Part shown: one piece after another, positions 13,136 through 21,454 of the stretch
Layout: each line of letters starts with the position of its first letter
Position numbering within the stretch: position 1 is the first letter of the stretch
Origin: Deltaproteobacteria bacterium
GTDB taxonomy: Bacteria > Desulfobacterota > Desulfarculia > Adiutricales > Adiutricaceae
DNA: 24,657 nucleotides
Assembly: GCA_031277995.1 (NCBI GenBank)
Contig: JAITLH010000029.1
Span: forward strand, 1 to 24,657
Reading direction: 5' to 3'
Notes under the pieces: model-generated
Databases searched by the model: none
What the model was told of the DNA's origin: nothing
Seen by the model: only the letters and a program-made list of their open reading frames with translations
Program-made: the position numbers and the translations under genes

Positions 13136-13570
13136 GCATAGTGAACCTCAGGCTCGAAATTTACTATCAGAGTACCAGAGTTCTAGCCTTATGTCAATAA
13201 AAATTTAATTAATTTTTTAAATTTTTGAGTCACGATATGGAAAAGCTAAAAATATCGATTGCTTGACCACAAGATCACGACTTCCAATCTGGCCCAAAAA
13301 ACCAGTCGCGCCTTGGCGGCCCCCGCCCTTCCCCTAAATCAAAAACGCGAAACCTCATCCCCTCATAAAATAGCCCCATAAATGCCCGTAATGGGCCCGC
13401 CACGGCGTTTTAAACTTGGGGCAGGTAGGGTGGTAGCGGCCAAGGGTCCCCGAGGGCTCCTGGGGCCCTTAGCGGCCGACTTGGGCGGCGGGCTTTTCGC
13501 GCTGGCCAGGAGGGTTGGCCAGGGCCCTGGGCTTGGAGCGTTGGCCAAGGGGGGGGTTATTTTGGGTGAG
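13136..13570. other. mixed intergenic DNA, no gene supported
   Basis: The left part (to about 13260) is AT-rich and continues the transposon island; the base composition then switches to the GGCC-rich style of the main genome. Open frames on both strands from 13360 to 13570 are Gly/Ala/Pro low-complexity and look like composition effects. Confidence 0.5.
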
Positions 13571-13768
13571 TTATTTGGCGCCTTGGCTTTGGCTCACCCT
13601 AAGGGAAAGCGCTTCCTCGATTCCATAAATCGCGGGGTCGTTTGGGAAGCGGGACAGAGCGGAGAGGGGAATGATGGCGCTAACGACGGGAGTGCCATTG
13701 GAGAGAAAAAACGGGGCGCTTGGCGTTGTTCCTTTTGACCCTTCGATTTTATCGATAAGGTTGGCCAA
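13571..13768 (-). CDS. possible small protein or gene fragment
   Basis: A frame ending at TAA 13573-13571 has codon use like real genes here and a protein-like sequence (LIDKIEGSKG, FFLSNGTPVVSAIIPL, PAIYGIEEALSLRVSQ). No ATG is near; TTG 13768 would give 65 aa, with GAGGG upstream. The open frame extends further back, over the 3' end of the permease gene, where it turns low-complexity. It may be the tail of a gene whose front has been lost. No family is recognised. Confidence 0.35.
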   Translation of the reverse strand: MANLIDKIEGSKGTTPSAPFFLSNGTPVVSAIIPLSALSRFPNDPAIYGIEEALSLRVSQSQGAK

Positions 13769-13790
13769 TATGCCCTCGTAAATGCCTCCT

Positions 13791-15179
13791 TCAAGATTGG
13801 GCGCTCGGGCCGGAAGGCGGCTGGCCAGGCCGGGAATCGGACTGGGAGCCGGGCGCTTCCCCAAGCCGGGTACCGGACTGGGGGCGGCCGGGCTTGGGGG
13901 AGAGGAGGTGTTCTAGGACAATCACAAGCAGGGTGCCCATGACAAAACCGTTGGCGATGATGGGCCTAAGGATGGCGGGGAAGGAGAGGAAGACCGCGGG
14001 CGGGGCGAAGGCGATTAGAAGGCCGATCATTAGCGGCAGGCCCACGACCACGCCTTGGAGGTAGTTGGAGACGGCCCTCTCCGCGACCAGTAGGGAGAGG
14101 CCCCCGGAAAGTTGGGAAACCATGGAGTAGAGGAGAACGGCGCCCATGACCGGCTGGGGAATCGAAACGAGAACGGCGATGAATTTTGGGGCCAAGGCGC
14201 AGGCCATGAGGGCCAGGGCGGCCGGGATAAAGGTTAACCTGGCGGCGCAGGAAGTGGCCGAGATTAAGCCAACGCTCATGGTGTAATCGACCGGGCCGAT
14301 GACGCCCAGGAGGCCGGAAAAAACGCTCCCCAGGCCCGTCACGCCCACGCCGCGGCGAACCCGGCCGTCCATGCCCGGGGCCTTTAGCATGCGGCCCACG
14401 GCTTCGGTGGAACTCATCTCGTTTACGATTAGGGCCAAAAAGCACATGGTGAAGGCCAAAACGGGGCCAAGCTCAAAGGTGGGCTCGATAAATAGGCCAG
14501 GGCGGGGAATTGGCGGGGCCGGGGCGGAAAAAAGGCCAATCGGGGCGGCCATAAACAGACGGTAAGCGACGGTGCCCACGATTAGGCCCAAGGGCATGGT
14601 CAGGCTTTTTAGGGAGCCTTTGAGAAGCTCGTTTGTGGCGACCAAGGCCAGGAGTAGGATTAGGGCCAGGGCCAAGGCGGGACCGGCTTGGCTGGGGCCA
14701 GCTTGGGAGGGATCGACTTGGGAATTGGGGCCCATGATTAGGCGGGACATGACCGGGCTTAGGGTAAAGGCGATGAGGATTAGGATCACGGCCACGATTC
14801 GGGTCGTGAAAAAGCGCCTTAGGGCGGCCATGAGGTTTAAAAAGCCCAGTAAGGCCATGAGGGCCCCGCCCAGGGCCATGGCCGTGTAGAGGGAGGGAAC
14901 GGAAGCTTGGGTCGTCGCGGCCAAGCCCACCATCAGGACCGTGGCCGGCCCAATGACTAGGGGCAAGCGGTGGCCCAGGGTTATCTGGACCAAGGAGATT
15001 AGGCCCATGGCCGCGAAGAGTTTTTGGAGATACCAGACCTGGTTGGCCCAGTCGGGGTAATGGAGAGCGGCCACGACGACCCCGGTCACGACCACGCAAG
15101 GCAAGGTCACGACCCACCATTGCAAGCCGTAGAGGATAAGCGCCGGCCAGGGCGGTCGATCGTCTAAGTTAAAAGCCAT
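13791..15179 (-). CDS. NCS2-family nucleobase (xanthine/uracil-type) permease, divergent
   Basis: A 462-aa inner-membrane permease from ATG 15179, which follows AAGGAGG at 9 nt; an in-frame TTG at 15188 abuts that site and is unlikely. About 12-14 hydrophobic segments can be seen, with IGPATVLMVGLAA near residue 75 and the conserved SIPQPVMGAVLLYS near 350. The place of the nucleobase-binding NAT signature (QNxG or ENIG, with xxxxT) reads DYTMSVGLISAT, so the usual Gln/Glu-Asn pair is Met-Ser. The substrate is therefore unsure. The C-terminal 30 residues are Gly/Pro/Ser low-complexity. It follows the araD terminator and may be a separate unit. Confidence 0.8.
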   Translation of the reverse strand: MAFNLDDRPPWPALILYGLQWWVVTLPCVVVTGVVVAALHYPDWANQVWYLQKLFAAMGLISLVQITLGHRLPLVIGPATVLMVGLAATTQASVPSLYTAMALGGALMALLGFLNLMAALRRFFTTRIVAVILILIAFTLSPVMSRLIMGPNSQVDPSQAGPSQAGPALALALILLLALVATNELLKGSLKSLTMPLGLIVGTVAYRLFMAAPIGLFSAPAPPIPRPGLFIEPTFELGPVLAFTMCFLALIVNEMSSTEAVGRMLKAPGMDGRVRRGVGVTGLGSVFSGLLGVIGPVDYTMSVGLISATSCAARLTFIPAALALMACALAPKFIAVLVSIPQPVMGAVLLYSMVSQLSGGLSLLVAERAVSNYLQGVVVGLPLMIGLLIAFAPPAVFLSFPAILRPIIANGFVMGTLLVIVLEHLLSPKPGRPQSGTRLGEAPGSQSDSRPGQPPSGPSAQS

Positions 15180-15215
15180 CGGTCCCAACCTCCTTAAAAG
15201 AGTATTCGCCCAGCT

Positions 15216-15259
15216 AAAAAAAAAGCTAAGGGCCCGGGTTCATTATAACCCGGGGGCCC
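15216..15259 (-). terminator. terminator after araD
   Basis: GGGCCCGGGTT (15230-15240) pairs with AACCCGGG-GG-CCC (15247-15259, two-base bulge). On the - strand a TTAGC link and nine T (complement of A 15216-15224) follow. The 6-nt loop region contains TATAAT on the - strand, so it might also serve as a -10 element for the permease. Confidence 0.7.
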
Positions 15260-15348
15260 AAAGCGCGTAAGGGGGAAAGGACCTAAGGGGAAAAAGTGGG
15301 GGCTCGGGACTAATGGGGCTCGGGACTGGCGGCCAAAAAACCGCCCCC

Positions 15349-16032
15349 TTATTTGGGCGGAGTTTTTTGGCCGTAGGAGGCGTTGGGGCCGTGCTTGCGC
15401 GAATAGTGTTTGTCCAAAAGGGCTTTTGAGACCAATGGGGCGTTGGGGCAAAAAAGGGCCATGGCGGCGATCTCTTCCAAGACCGCGGCGTTGTGGGCGG
15501 CCTCGAGGGCCGATCTGCCCCAGGTAAAGGGCCCGTGGCTGGCCACCAAACAGCCGGGGATGCCCTCGTAATCGGGGTGGTCCCGGGCGATGACCTTTCC
15601 GGTATTAAGCTCGTAATCCGAGGCTACCTCCCGGTCGGTTAAGGGCCTTAGGCAGGGCACCGGCCCATGAAAGTAATCGGCGTGGGTGGTTCCGTAAGGG
15701 GGAATGGGTTTTTGGTTTTGGGCGAATATGGTGGCGCAGCGGCTATGGGTGTGGGCCACCGCGCCGATATTGGGAAAACTACGGTAGAGTTCCAGGTGAG
15801 TTAGGGTGTCGCTTGAGGGCTTAAGATCGCCTTCCACGGTTTGGCCCTTAAGATCGACCACGACCATGTTTTCGGGCCGGGTATCGGCGTAATCGACCCC
15901 GCTGGGCTTAATGACCACAAGGTTAGCGTTTCGATCGATGGCGCTGACATTCCCCCAGGTAAAGATCACCAAGCCGTGTTGGGGCAACATCAGGTTGGCC
16001 GCGTGGACTTCTTTTCTTAGTTTTTCAAGCAT
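15349..16032 (-). CDS. araD: L-ribulose-5-phosphate 4-epimerase AraD
   Basis: A 227-aa cytoplasmic enzyme that turns L-ribulose 5-phosphate into D-xylulose 5-phosphate, the last step of the arabinose path. ATG 16032 is chosen because MLEKLRKEVHAANL aligns with the E. coli AraD start (MLEDLKRQVLEANL); longer frames upstream are not conserved. GGGGAGG lies 11 nt before it. Family marks include LVIFTWGNVSA, VIKPSGVDY, KPSSDTLTHLELY, the zinc-binding AHTHSR and SHGPFTWG, and the ending LLDKHYSRKHG. Length matches the family (231 aa in E. coli). It ends the ara operon and is followed by a terminator. Confidence 0.95.
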   Translation of the reverse strand: MLEKLRKEVHAANLMLPQHGLVIFTWGNVSAIDRNANLVVIKPSGVDYADTRPENMVVVDLKGQTVEGDLKPSSDTLTHLELYRSFPNIGAVAHTHSRCATIFAQNQKPIPPYGTTHADYFHGPVPCLRPLTDREVASDYELNTGKVIARDHPDYEGIPGCLVASHGPFTWGRSALEAAHNAAVLEEIAAMALFCPNAPLVSKALLDKHYSRKHGPNASYGQKTPPK

Positions 16033-16117
16033 GGGCCAAAAAGCCTCCCCAAAAAAAATCAAAAGCCATGGCTGGATGCCTAAAACATGCTCCCGGCCAT
16101 CGGACCGGGGGCGCGGG

Positions 16118-17551
16118 TTAGGGGTTTCGCCAAAGGGTCTCGGACCAAAGGATCTCGCGCTCAAAGCCCTGGGCGGTGGTTTGGCTTCCGATGTGCAAAA
16201 CCTCTAGGCCCAGGGCCCGGGCCCAGTCGCGGGCCGTTTCGGCGTCAAGGCCGTAGGACAGGACCGTGTGGTGACCCCCCCCGGCCATGATCCAGCACTC
16301 GGCGCCAACCTCAAGACTGGGTAAGGGTTTCCACATGACCCTGGCCACGGGCAGTTGGGGCATTTTTTGGGTGGGCTCGACGCATTGGATGTCCTGGGTG
16401 ATTAACCGAAAACGGCCGCCCAAATCAAGCAGGGTCAGGACCAGGGCCTTTCCGGCCTTGCCTTCAAAGATTAGGCGGGCCGGGGGTTCGCGGTTTCCGA
16501 TGCTTAGGGGCCTAACCTCGATTTTGGGCCGCCCGGCCGCGATGGAGGGACAGACCTCCAACATATGGGCCCCCAAGGAGAGGCCGTTTTTAAGATCGTA
16601 AGTGTAATCCTCCATAAAGGAAGAATCGCTGGCCATTTTTTTGACTATGGCCGTCAGGGCCGCCGTTTTCCAATCGCCCTCGGCCCCAAAGCCGTAACCC
16701 TTGGACATGAGGTTTTGGGTGGCCAAGCCCGGAAGCTGCCTTAGGCCGTAGAGATCCTGGAAGGTATTGGTAAAGGCCAGGGATCCGTCTTGGTCAAGTA
16801 GGCTTTGGATGGCGATCTCTTCTTTGGCCTGGTAGGAAATGGCCTCGAGATCGGCGCCGTCAAAGTCATATTTTTCGCGGTATTCCTCGATTTTGGCCGA
16901 AACGTCCCCTGGCGTTAAAGAGGCCATGGTCTCGACTAAGGCCCCGACCGGGACGTAGTTTACCTGCCAGCCAAATTTCATCTGGGCCCCGACCTTGTCG
17001 CCATCGGTCACGGCGACCTCGCGCATGTTGTCGCCAAAGCGGCTAACCTTAAGCGTTCGCGAAAAAAGGGCCCCAACGCAGGCCCGTTGCCATTTGCCCA
17101 AACGTTCAAGGACCGATTCGTCTTTCCAGTGCCCGGCGATGACCTTACGAGGTAAACCCATCCTGGAACCGATGTAACCGTGCTCCCGATCCCCGTGGGC
17201 CGACTGGTGGAGGTTCATGTAATCCATGTCGATACTGTCCGGGATCTCAAGGTTATACTGGGTATGCAGATGGCACCAGGGCTTTTGGAGTAGGCCCAGG
17301 GCGTTAACCCACATCTTTGAGGGCGAAAAGGTATGGCAAAAGGTCACGATCCCGGCGCAATCCCCGTCAAAGTTGGCTTCTTTGATTAACTTGACCGCGC
17401 CCTCGTTTGACAAGACCACGCCCTTGTAATCGAGCGGGAAAGGCAACTTCGCGGCCAGAAACTTAGCCATCTCGATGGCGTTGGCCTCGACTTCTTTTAT
17501 GGTTTGCTCCCCATACATAAGCTGGGAGCCCACGATAAACCAAAATCTCAT
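16118..17551 (-). CDS. araA: L-arabinose isomerase AraA
   Basis: A 477-aa manganese-dependent cytoplasmic isomerase converting L-arabinose to L-ribulose. ATG 17551 begins MRFWFIVGSQLMYGEQT, matching the family start; it overlaps the araB stop as ATGA (17551-17548), so translation is coupled. Conserved parts include VTFCHTFSPSKMWVNAL, DYMNLHQSAHGDREHGYIG, SRFGDNMREVAVTDGDKV, GYGFGAEGDWKTAAL, FMEDYTYDL with HMLEVCPSI, and GGGHHTVLSY near the end. The glutamates of GAEGD and FMEDY and the histidines of HMLEVCP and HHT are the expected metal ligands. Nothing seems missing compared with the E. coli enzyme (500 aa). Confidence 0.97.
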   Translation of the reverse strand: MRFWFIVGSQLMYGEQTIKEVEANAIEMAKFLAAKLPFPLDYKGVVLSNEGAVKLIKEANFDGDCAGIVTFCHTFSPSKMWVNALGLLQKPWCHLHTQYNLEIPDSIDMDYMNLHQSAHGDREHGYIGSRMGLPRKVIAGHWKDESVLERLGKWQRACVGALFSRTLKVSRFGDNMREVAVTDGDKVGAQMKFGWQVNYVPVGALVETMASLTPGDVSAKIEEYREKYDFDGADLEAISYQAKEEIAIQSLLDQDGSLAFTNTFQDLYGLRQLPGLATQNLMSKGYGFGAEGDWKTAALTAIVKKMASDSSFMEDYTYDLKNGLSLGAHMLEVCPSIAAGRPKIEVRPLSIGNREPPARLIFEGKAGKALVLTLLDLGGRFRLITQDIQCVEPTQKMPQLPVARVMWKPLPSLEVGAECWIMAGGGHHTVLSYGLDAETARDWARALGLEVLHIGSQTTAQGFEREILWSETLWRNP

Positions 17552-18948
17552 TTTTTTCCCCCATCGGAAAATATTGAATGAACGTAATCGACCAAGGTCA
17601 ATTCCGCGGCCCGTTCGATCGGTTCGGTCCGTTCGGTCCGTTCGATCTGGTCGATCCGGTCGATCCGGTCGGCCCGTTCGGTCGGTTCTTTTTGGGTGGG
17701 GGTTTTGGCGGCCATATAGGCGGCCAAAACGGCCATGCCCCAAGCCCCGCCCTCGCTGGAATGGGCCATGAGGCGAATGGGAATCCCCACCGTCTCACCC
17801 ATCACGCTTTGCCCGGCCTGGCCGGATTTGAAAAACCCGCCGTGGCCGGTTAAAAAATCCACGCTAACGCCCTCTTCCTCGGTTAGGATCTTTAACCCTT
17901 CCTTTAAGGCCGAAACGGCCTTCTCGAGTCTTTGTTTCATGAAAGTTGGGAGGGCCCCCGGGCCTTTCTCCAGGGCTATCTCGTAGAGGGTCGTAAATAG
18001 CTTATCCTTGGGCACCTTGGTCCCAAAAAGCTCCAAGACTTCGTTAAAAAGGTTTATCCAGCCATCGACCAGCGACGAGCATTCGTTGTAATGGACCATG
18101 GCCACGTCGTGCCCGTCCGGGGTCATGACCACGTCCACGGTGGGGTGGGGCTTTAAAAGGGGCCCTTCCAAAACCACCATGGCAAAGATCGAGGTTCCGG
18201 CGCTAACGTTTCCGCTCCGGGTGGCCAGGGAATCGGTCGCGACCATGCCCGTCCCGGCGTCGCCCTCGGGCGGGCAAAGGGGTAAGCCCAGAAAGGATTG
18301 GGGGAGATTTAGATATTCGAGCCCAAACTGGGTAAGCCGCCCGGCCCCCTGGCCGGCCAGCTTAATGGCCGGGGCGATTTTTGGCCAATCGATTCCGGTT
18401 AGCTTAAAAAAAGCCTCGACGTGCCCGGGGTTCCACTGCCCGTTTTTAACCGGGAACATGCCTGAGGCGTCGCCTATGCCCAAACACTTTTCCCCGGTCA
18501 GCTTCCAGTGAACGTACCCGGCCAAGGTGGTCAAAAAAGCCACGTCCTTTACGCTTTCTTCCCCGTCCAAAATGGCTTGGTACAAATGGGCCACGCTCCA
18601 CCTAAGGGGGATATTGAAAACGAAGAGATCGGAGAGGATCTTCGCGGCTTTTTGGGTGTTTTCGTTCCTCCAAGTCCTAAAGGGCGTAAGGAGTTGGCCG
18701 TCCTGGCCAAAGGCCAGATAGCCATGCATCATGGCCGATACGCCCATGGCCTTTAAGCCGCTTAAATCGAGCTTGGCCACGGTCGAGCGGGCGCCCGATT
18801 GGACGTCTTCCAAGTCATAGGTCCATAAGCCCCCGGCCTTTTTGTTTTCCCATAAAAACTCATTTGAGCTAATGACCTTGACGTTTTCGTCAATGACCAC
18901 GCCCTTAATCCTGGTCGAACCCAGTTCCACCCCTAGATATTTATCCAT
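17548..18948 (-). CDS. araB: ribulokinase AraB (FGGY family), shortened
   Basis: A 466-aa FGGY sugar kinase that phosphorylates L-ribulose with ATP. It begins MDKYLGVELGSTRIKGVVID with GGGGGAGGG just upstream. Family marks: MMHGYLAF, PFRTWRNENT, PEGDAGTGMVATDS, SAGTSIFAMV, the ATP-site GHGGFFKSG, and the C-terminal SSEGGAWGMAVLAAY. Relatives I recall are about 530-560 aa and have a segment (Y-x-SGE through GRPLF and FNLANFMR) between the helix here ending in LYEIALEKGPGA and FMKQRLEKAVSALKEG; about 35-40 residues appear absent. After AAYMAAK a repeat-derived linker (DRIDRID, ERTERTE) interrupts the C-terminus. Activity should be checked, but the frame is intact and it sits between transporter and araA. 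Confidence 0.88.
   Translation of the reverse strand: MDKYLGVELGSTRIKGVVIDENVKVISSNEFLWENKKAGGLWTYDLEDVQSGARSTVAKLDLSGLKAMGVSAMMHGYLAFGQDGQLLTPFRTWRNENTQKAAKILSDLFVFNIPLRWSVAHLYQAILDGEESVKDVAFLTTLAGYVHWKLTGEKCLGIGDASGMFPVKNGQWNPGHVEAFFKLTGIDWPKIAPAIKLAGQGAGRLTQFGLEYLNLPQSFLGLPLCPPEGDAGTGMVATDSLATRSGNVSAGTSIFAMVVLEGPLLKPHPTVDVVMTPDGHDVAMVHYNECSSLVDGWINLFNEVLELFGTKVPKDKLFTTLYEIALEKGPGALPTFMKQRLEKAVSALKEGLKILTEEEGVSVDFLTGHGGFFKSGQAGQSVMGETVGIPIRLMAHSSEGGAWGMAVLAAYMAAKTPTQKEPTERADRIDRIDQIERTERTEPIERAAELTLVDYVHSIFSDGGKK
17612..17688. repeat. 9-nt tandem repeat inside the araB 3' end
   Basis: About eight imperfect 9-nt units such as CGTTCGGTC and CGGTCGATC run without break. In the araB frame they encode alternating ERT/DRI-type tripeptides (ERTERTE, DRIDRID), so length change by whole units keeps the frame. 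The array lies between the FGGY core and the last 20 residues. Confidence 0.85.
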
Positions 18949-19040
18949 TAACCCTCCCCCTTCGAGCCTTTTATTAGAGAAATTTCTTACCCGCCAAGCC
19001 GTTCCCTAAGCCCCCAGCCTCCCCCCCCGGCCGCAAAACG

Positions 19041-19100
19041 GCTAAGGGCCAGGCTAGGCCCGGGGCCAGCCCGAGGGCTGGACTTGGACCTGCCCTTAGC
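19041..19100 (-). other. large imperfect hairpin over the permease stop codon, before araB
   Basis: GCTAAGGG-C-CAGG (19041-19053) pairs with CCTGCCCTTAGC (19089-19100), with one bulged base. Inside, CCAGCCC/GGGCTGG forms a second perfect stem. The stop codon TAA (19098-19096) lies in the outer arm. On the - strand only four T follow, two bases on, so it is more likely an expression-setting or processing structure than a full terminator. Confidence 0.6.
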
Positions 19101-20139
19101 CAATCTTGGCCCGTTTTCGGGAAGTTATCACGCTTTGGAGGATTAGGAAAAAGCAAAGCATGGCGGCCAGGGTAATGCCCGGCCACCATGAGCCTACCAA
19201 ACCCATGGCCCGAACGATGTTTCCTATGGCGCCCTTGGTCAATACGCCAATGAAAGTCCCGAAGATATTGCCCACGCCGCCGGTGAGCATGGTTCCCCCG
19301 ATAATGGAAGCGGCGATGGCGTCCATTTCGTAACCGGCGGCGTGGGTGACCGCCCCGCTTCTAACGTGAAGCAGGAAAACGAAACCGCCCAGACCCGTCA
19401 GAAGCCCGCACAAAACGTGGGAAAGAAACTTGGTCCTTTTGACGTTTAGGCCCAGCATGAGGGCGCTTTGTTTGTTTCCGCCCACGGCGTAAAGGCTACG
19501 GCCGAAGGTGGTGTAGCGAAGGGTGACAAAAAGGGCGGCCACGACCAAAAGGGCGATGACCACGCCCAGTTCCATATAGGCCTGGACGAAAACGCCGTTG
19601 TTATTGACCGAACCTATGGGGAGCCTTATGCGCATCTGGGCTAAGGCGCTAAAGGATTCGTTCGCGACCGTTCGGGTCTGGGTATCGATCATGGCCGCCT
19701 GGCCCCGGGCGAAAAACATCCCGGCCAAGGTGACGATAAAGGGCTGAATGTCCAAATAGGCCACCAAAAAGCCCTGAACCAAGCCAAAGGCCAACCCAAT
19801 GCCCAAAGCCAAAAGAAGGGAAGTTAAAAAACTGCTTCCTTCCATGTCGTTTAAGTGGACCACGCAGGCGACCGTGATTAAGGCGGTCAAACCGCCCACG
19901 GAAATGTCAATCCCGCCCGCGATCATGACGATGGAGAGCCCGCAGGAGATGATAATCAAGGCGGCGTTTTCGTTTAGCAAGTTGAAAAACATCTGGGGCT
20001 TGGCAAAGCCCTTGTCGCTAAACAAATAGGCCGCGGTCAAATACATGACCAAAAATATGGCCACCGTGATGATTAGAAGCGAGGTCGTGTCCGACATGGG
20101 TTCCGAACGCGTTTTTGGGGACAAATCTTTCGCGGCCAT
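19096..20139 (-). CDS. sugar ABC transporter permease, YjfF-like
   Basis: A 347-aa inner-membrane permease of the ribose/galactose type (BPD_transp_2). The ATG (20139-20137) overlaps the stop of the preceding permease gene as TGATG, so the two are translationally coupled. Hydrophobic segments follow the family order, with GGIDISVGGLTAL near residue 80, LDIQPFIVTLAGMFFARG near 130, and GYEMDAIAASIIGGTMLTGGVGN near 270, the loop that contacts the ATPase. It pairs with the next permease, as YjfF and YtfT do in the E. coli galactofuranose system. The N-terminal 18 residues before the first membrane segment are polar. A hairpin covers the stop codon. Confidence 0.9.
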   Translation of the reverse strand: MAAKDLSPKTRSEPMSDTTSLLIITVAIFLVMYLTAAYLFSDKGFAKPQMFFNLLNENAALIIISCGLSIVMIAGGIDISVGGLTALITVACVVHLNDMEGSSFLTSLLLALGIGLAFGLVQGFLVAYLDIQPFIVTLAGMFFARGQAAMIDTQTRTVANESFSALAQMRIRLPIGSVNNNGVFVQAYMELGVVIALLVVAALFVTLRYTTFGRSLYAVGGNKQSALMLGLNVKRTKFLSHVLCGLLTGLGGFVFLLHVRSGAVTHAAGYEMDAIAASIIGGTMLTGGVGNIFGTFIGVLTKGAIGNIVRAMGLVGSWWPGITLAAMLCFFLILQSVITSRKRAKIG

Positions 20140-21380
20140 CACGTCCCCACTGGTCCCGCGCCCAAGGCGGGCGCTAAGCTTGGTAGAGGGCCCGGGCCCA
20201 AATTGGCGGCTGGGCTCGCGGATAGGCTCGCGGATAGGCTCGCGGCTGAACCCGAGGCCGGGTTAGGGCCCGCGTTAGGGCCCGCGTTGGCCTTTGGCCC
20301 GGCCCCCTGGGGGTGGGGCGGAAGGCCGTTTTTGGTGGGGTTAAGGGAAGAGTCTCCCGGGTCAGTTTTGCCCCGGCGCCGCCAAAAGTCTTTGACCACC
20401 GGGGACTGGATGACCACCAAAATTATTATGACGACGGCCTTATAGGCCGAAAGGGCGTCCGAGGGGACGCTGTTGGCCAATAGGGTGGTCGTTATGGCCT
20501 GGATGGTGTAGGCCCCGATGATGCTTCCGGTCATGCTAAAGCGCCCGCCGGAAAGGGAGTTTCCGCCCAAGGCCACGGCCAGGATGGCGTCCATCTCGAT
20601 GTCTTTGGCGATGTAGTTGTATTGGATTGAACCCACCCGGGAAACTTTTATGAAAGCCACCAAGCCCACGCATAAGCCCATGACGACAAACTGGATGAAC
20701 TTAACCAGCCTGGGGGATAGGCCCACCAATCTGGCCGCCTTGTCGCTTATGCCGACCGCCTGGGCGTAGAGGCCCAAATTGGTAAACCTTAAAGTCAGGA
20801 AAATAAAGCCCACGCAAAAAGCCGCTATGAATATGGGCGTTGGCACCGGGACCCCGGGGATGACGTTTCCCACGGCGTCCAAAACGCTATTGGTGATCCT
20901 GGGGCTTAGCCCGCCCGTGATCCAAGAAGAGATGGGCCGCCCGGCGGTAAACAAAATAAGCGTGGCCACCATGGGCTGGATATTGAAGATGGAAACCAAG
21001 ATGCCGTTAAAGGCCCCAAAGGCCATGGCCACCAAACAACCCAGGGAAACGGCCGCGACCACGGGAACTCCGGATTTTGAAGCCAGGGTTTTTAGGATGA
21101 CCCCGCCGGCGATGGCCACGCAAGCCCCCACGCTTATGTCCTGGCCGCCCGAGGCCGAGGTTATGAGGGTCATGCCGATGGCCAATATGACCAGCTCGGA
21201 AGCGTTATTGAAAACGCTAATCAAGTTTCCGGCCAAGATCCAATTGCCAACGTTATTTCGCTTGATGGAAATTTCGAAAAAACCGGCGTTGGTAAGCAAA
21301 TTGAAAAGCAACACCAGCCCCAGGCAAATCACGGGAACGAAAAGGGGATTTTTCATGAGATTTTTCATGAGGTTTTTCAT
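20139..21380 (-). CDS. sugar ABC transporter permease, YtfT-like, with low-complexity tail
   Basis: A 413-aa permease of the same family, longer than usual (about 330-340). The core ends near IQSPVVKDFWRRRGK; the last 70 residues are a repeat-rich Ala/Gly/Pro/Ser tail (for example SASLSASLSASP). At the N-terminus a 12-nt repeat gives three in-frame ATG codons (MKNLMKNLMKNP); ATG 21380 has GGGGAGGG about 7 nt upstream. Family marks include GGQDISVGACVAIAGG near residue 77, FNIQPMVATLILFTAGRP, and DIEMDAILAVALGGNSLSGG near 265. The tail would lie in the cytoplasm and looks like DNA repeat growth rather than a folded domain. Confidence 0.9.
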   Translation of the reverse strand: MKNLMKNLMKNPLFVPVICLGLVLLFNLLTNAGFFEISIKRNNVGNWILAGNLISVFNNASELVILAIGMTLITSASGGQDISVGACVAIAGGVILKTLASKSGVPVVAAVSLGCLVAMAFGAFNGILVSIFNIQPMVATLILFTAGRPISSWITGGLSPRITNSVLDAVGNVIPGVPVPTPIFIAAFCVGFIFLTLRFTNLGLYAQAVGISDKAARLVGLSPRLVKFIQFVVMGLCVGLVAFIKVSRVGSIQYNYIAKDIEMDAILAVALGGNSLSGGRFSMTGSIIGAYTIQAITTTLLANSVPSDALSAYKAVVIIILVVIQSPVVKDFWRRRGKTDPGDSSLNPTKNGLPPHPQGAGPKANAGPNAGPNPASGSAASLSASLSASPAANLGPGPLPSLAPALGAGPVGT

Positions 21381-21454
21381 GACCGCCCTCCCCTTTCCTC
21401 ACCGCCCGAGGCGCCGTGCCCGGCGCGAAGGGCTTTAAGAACCCATGGGGTTTG

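Noticed and set aside
10938..13260. Genomic island inserted at the tRNA-Lys 3' end
   Set aside because: The foreign-looking DNA lies on the 5' (promoter) side of the tRNA, no copy of the tRNA 3' end was seen at the far border, and no integrase is present.
13382..13738. 118-aa + strand gene
   Set aside because: Low-complexity Gly/Ala sequence, no ribosome site, and antisense to a more protein-like frame.
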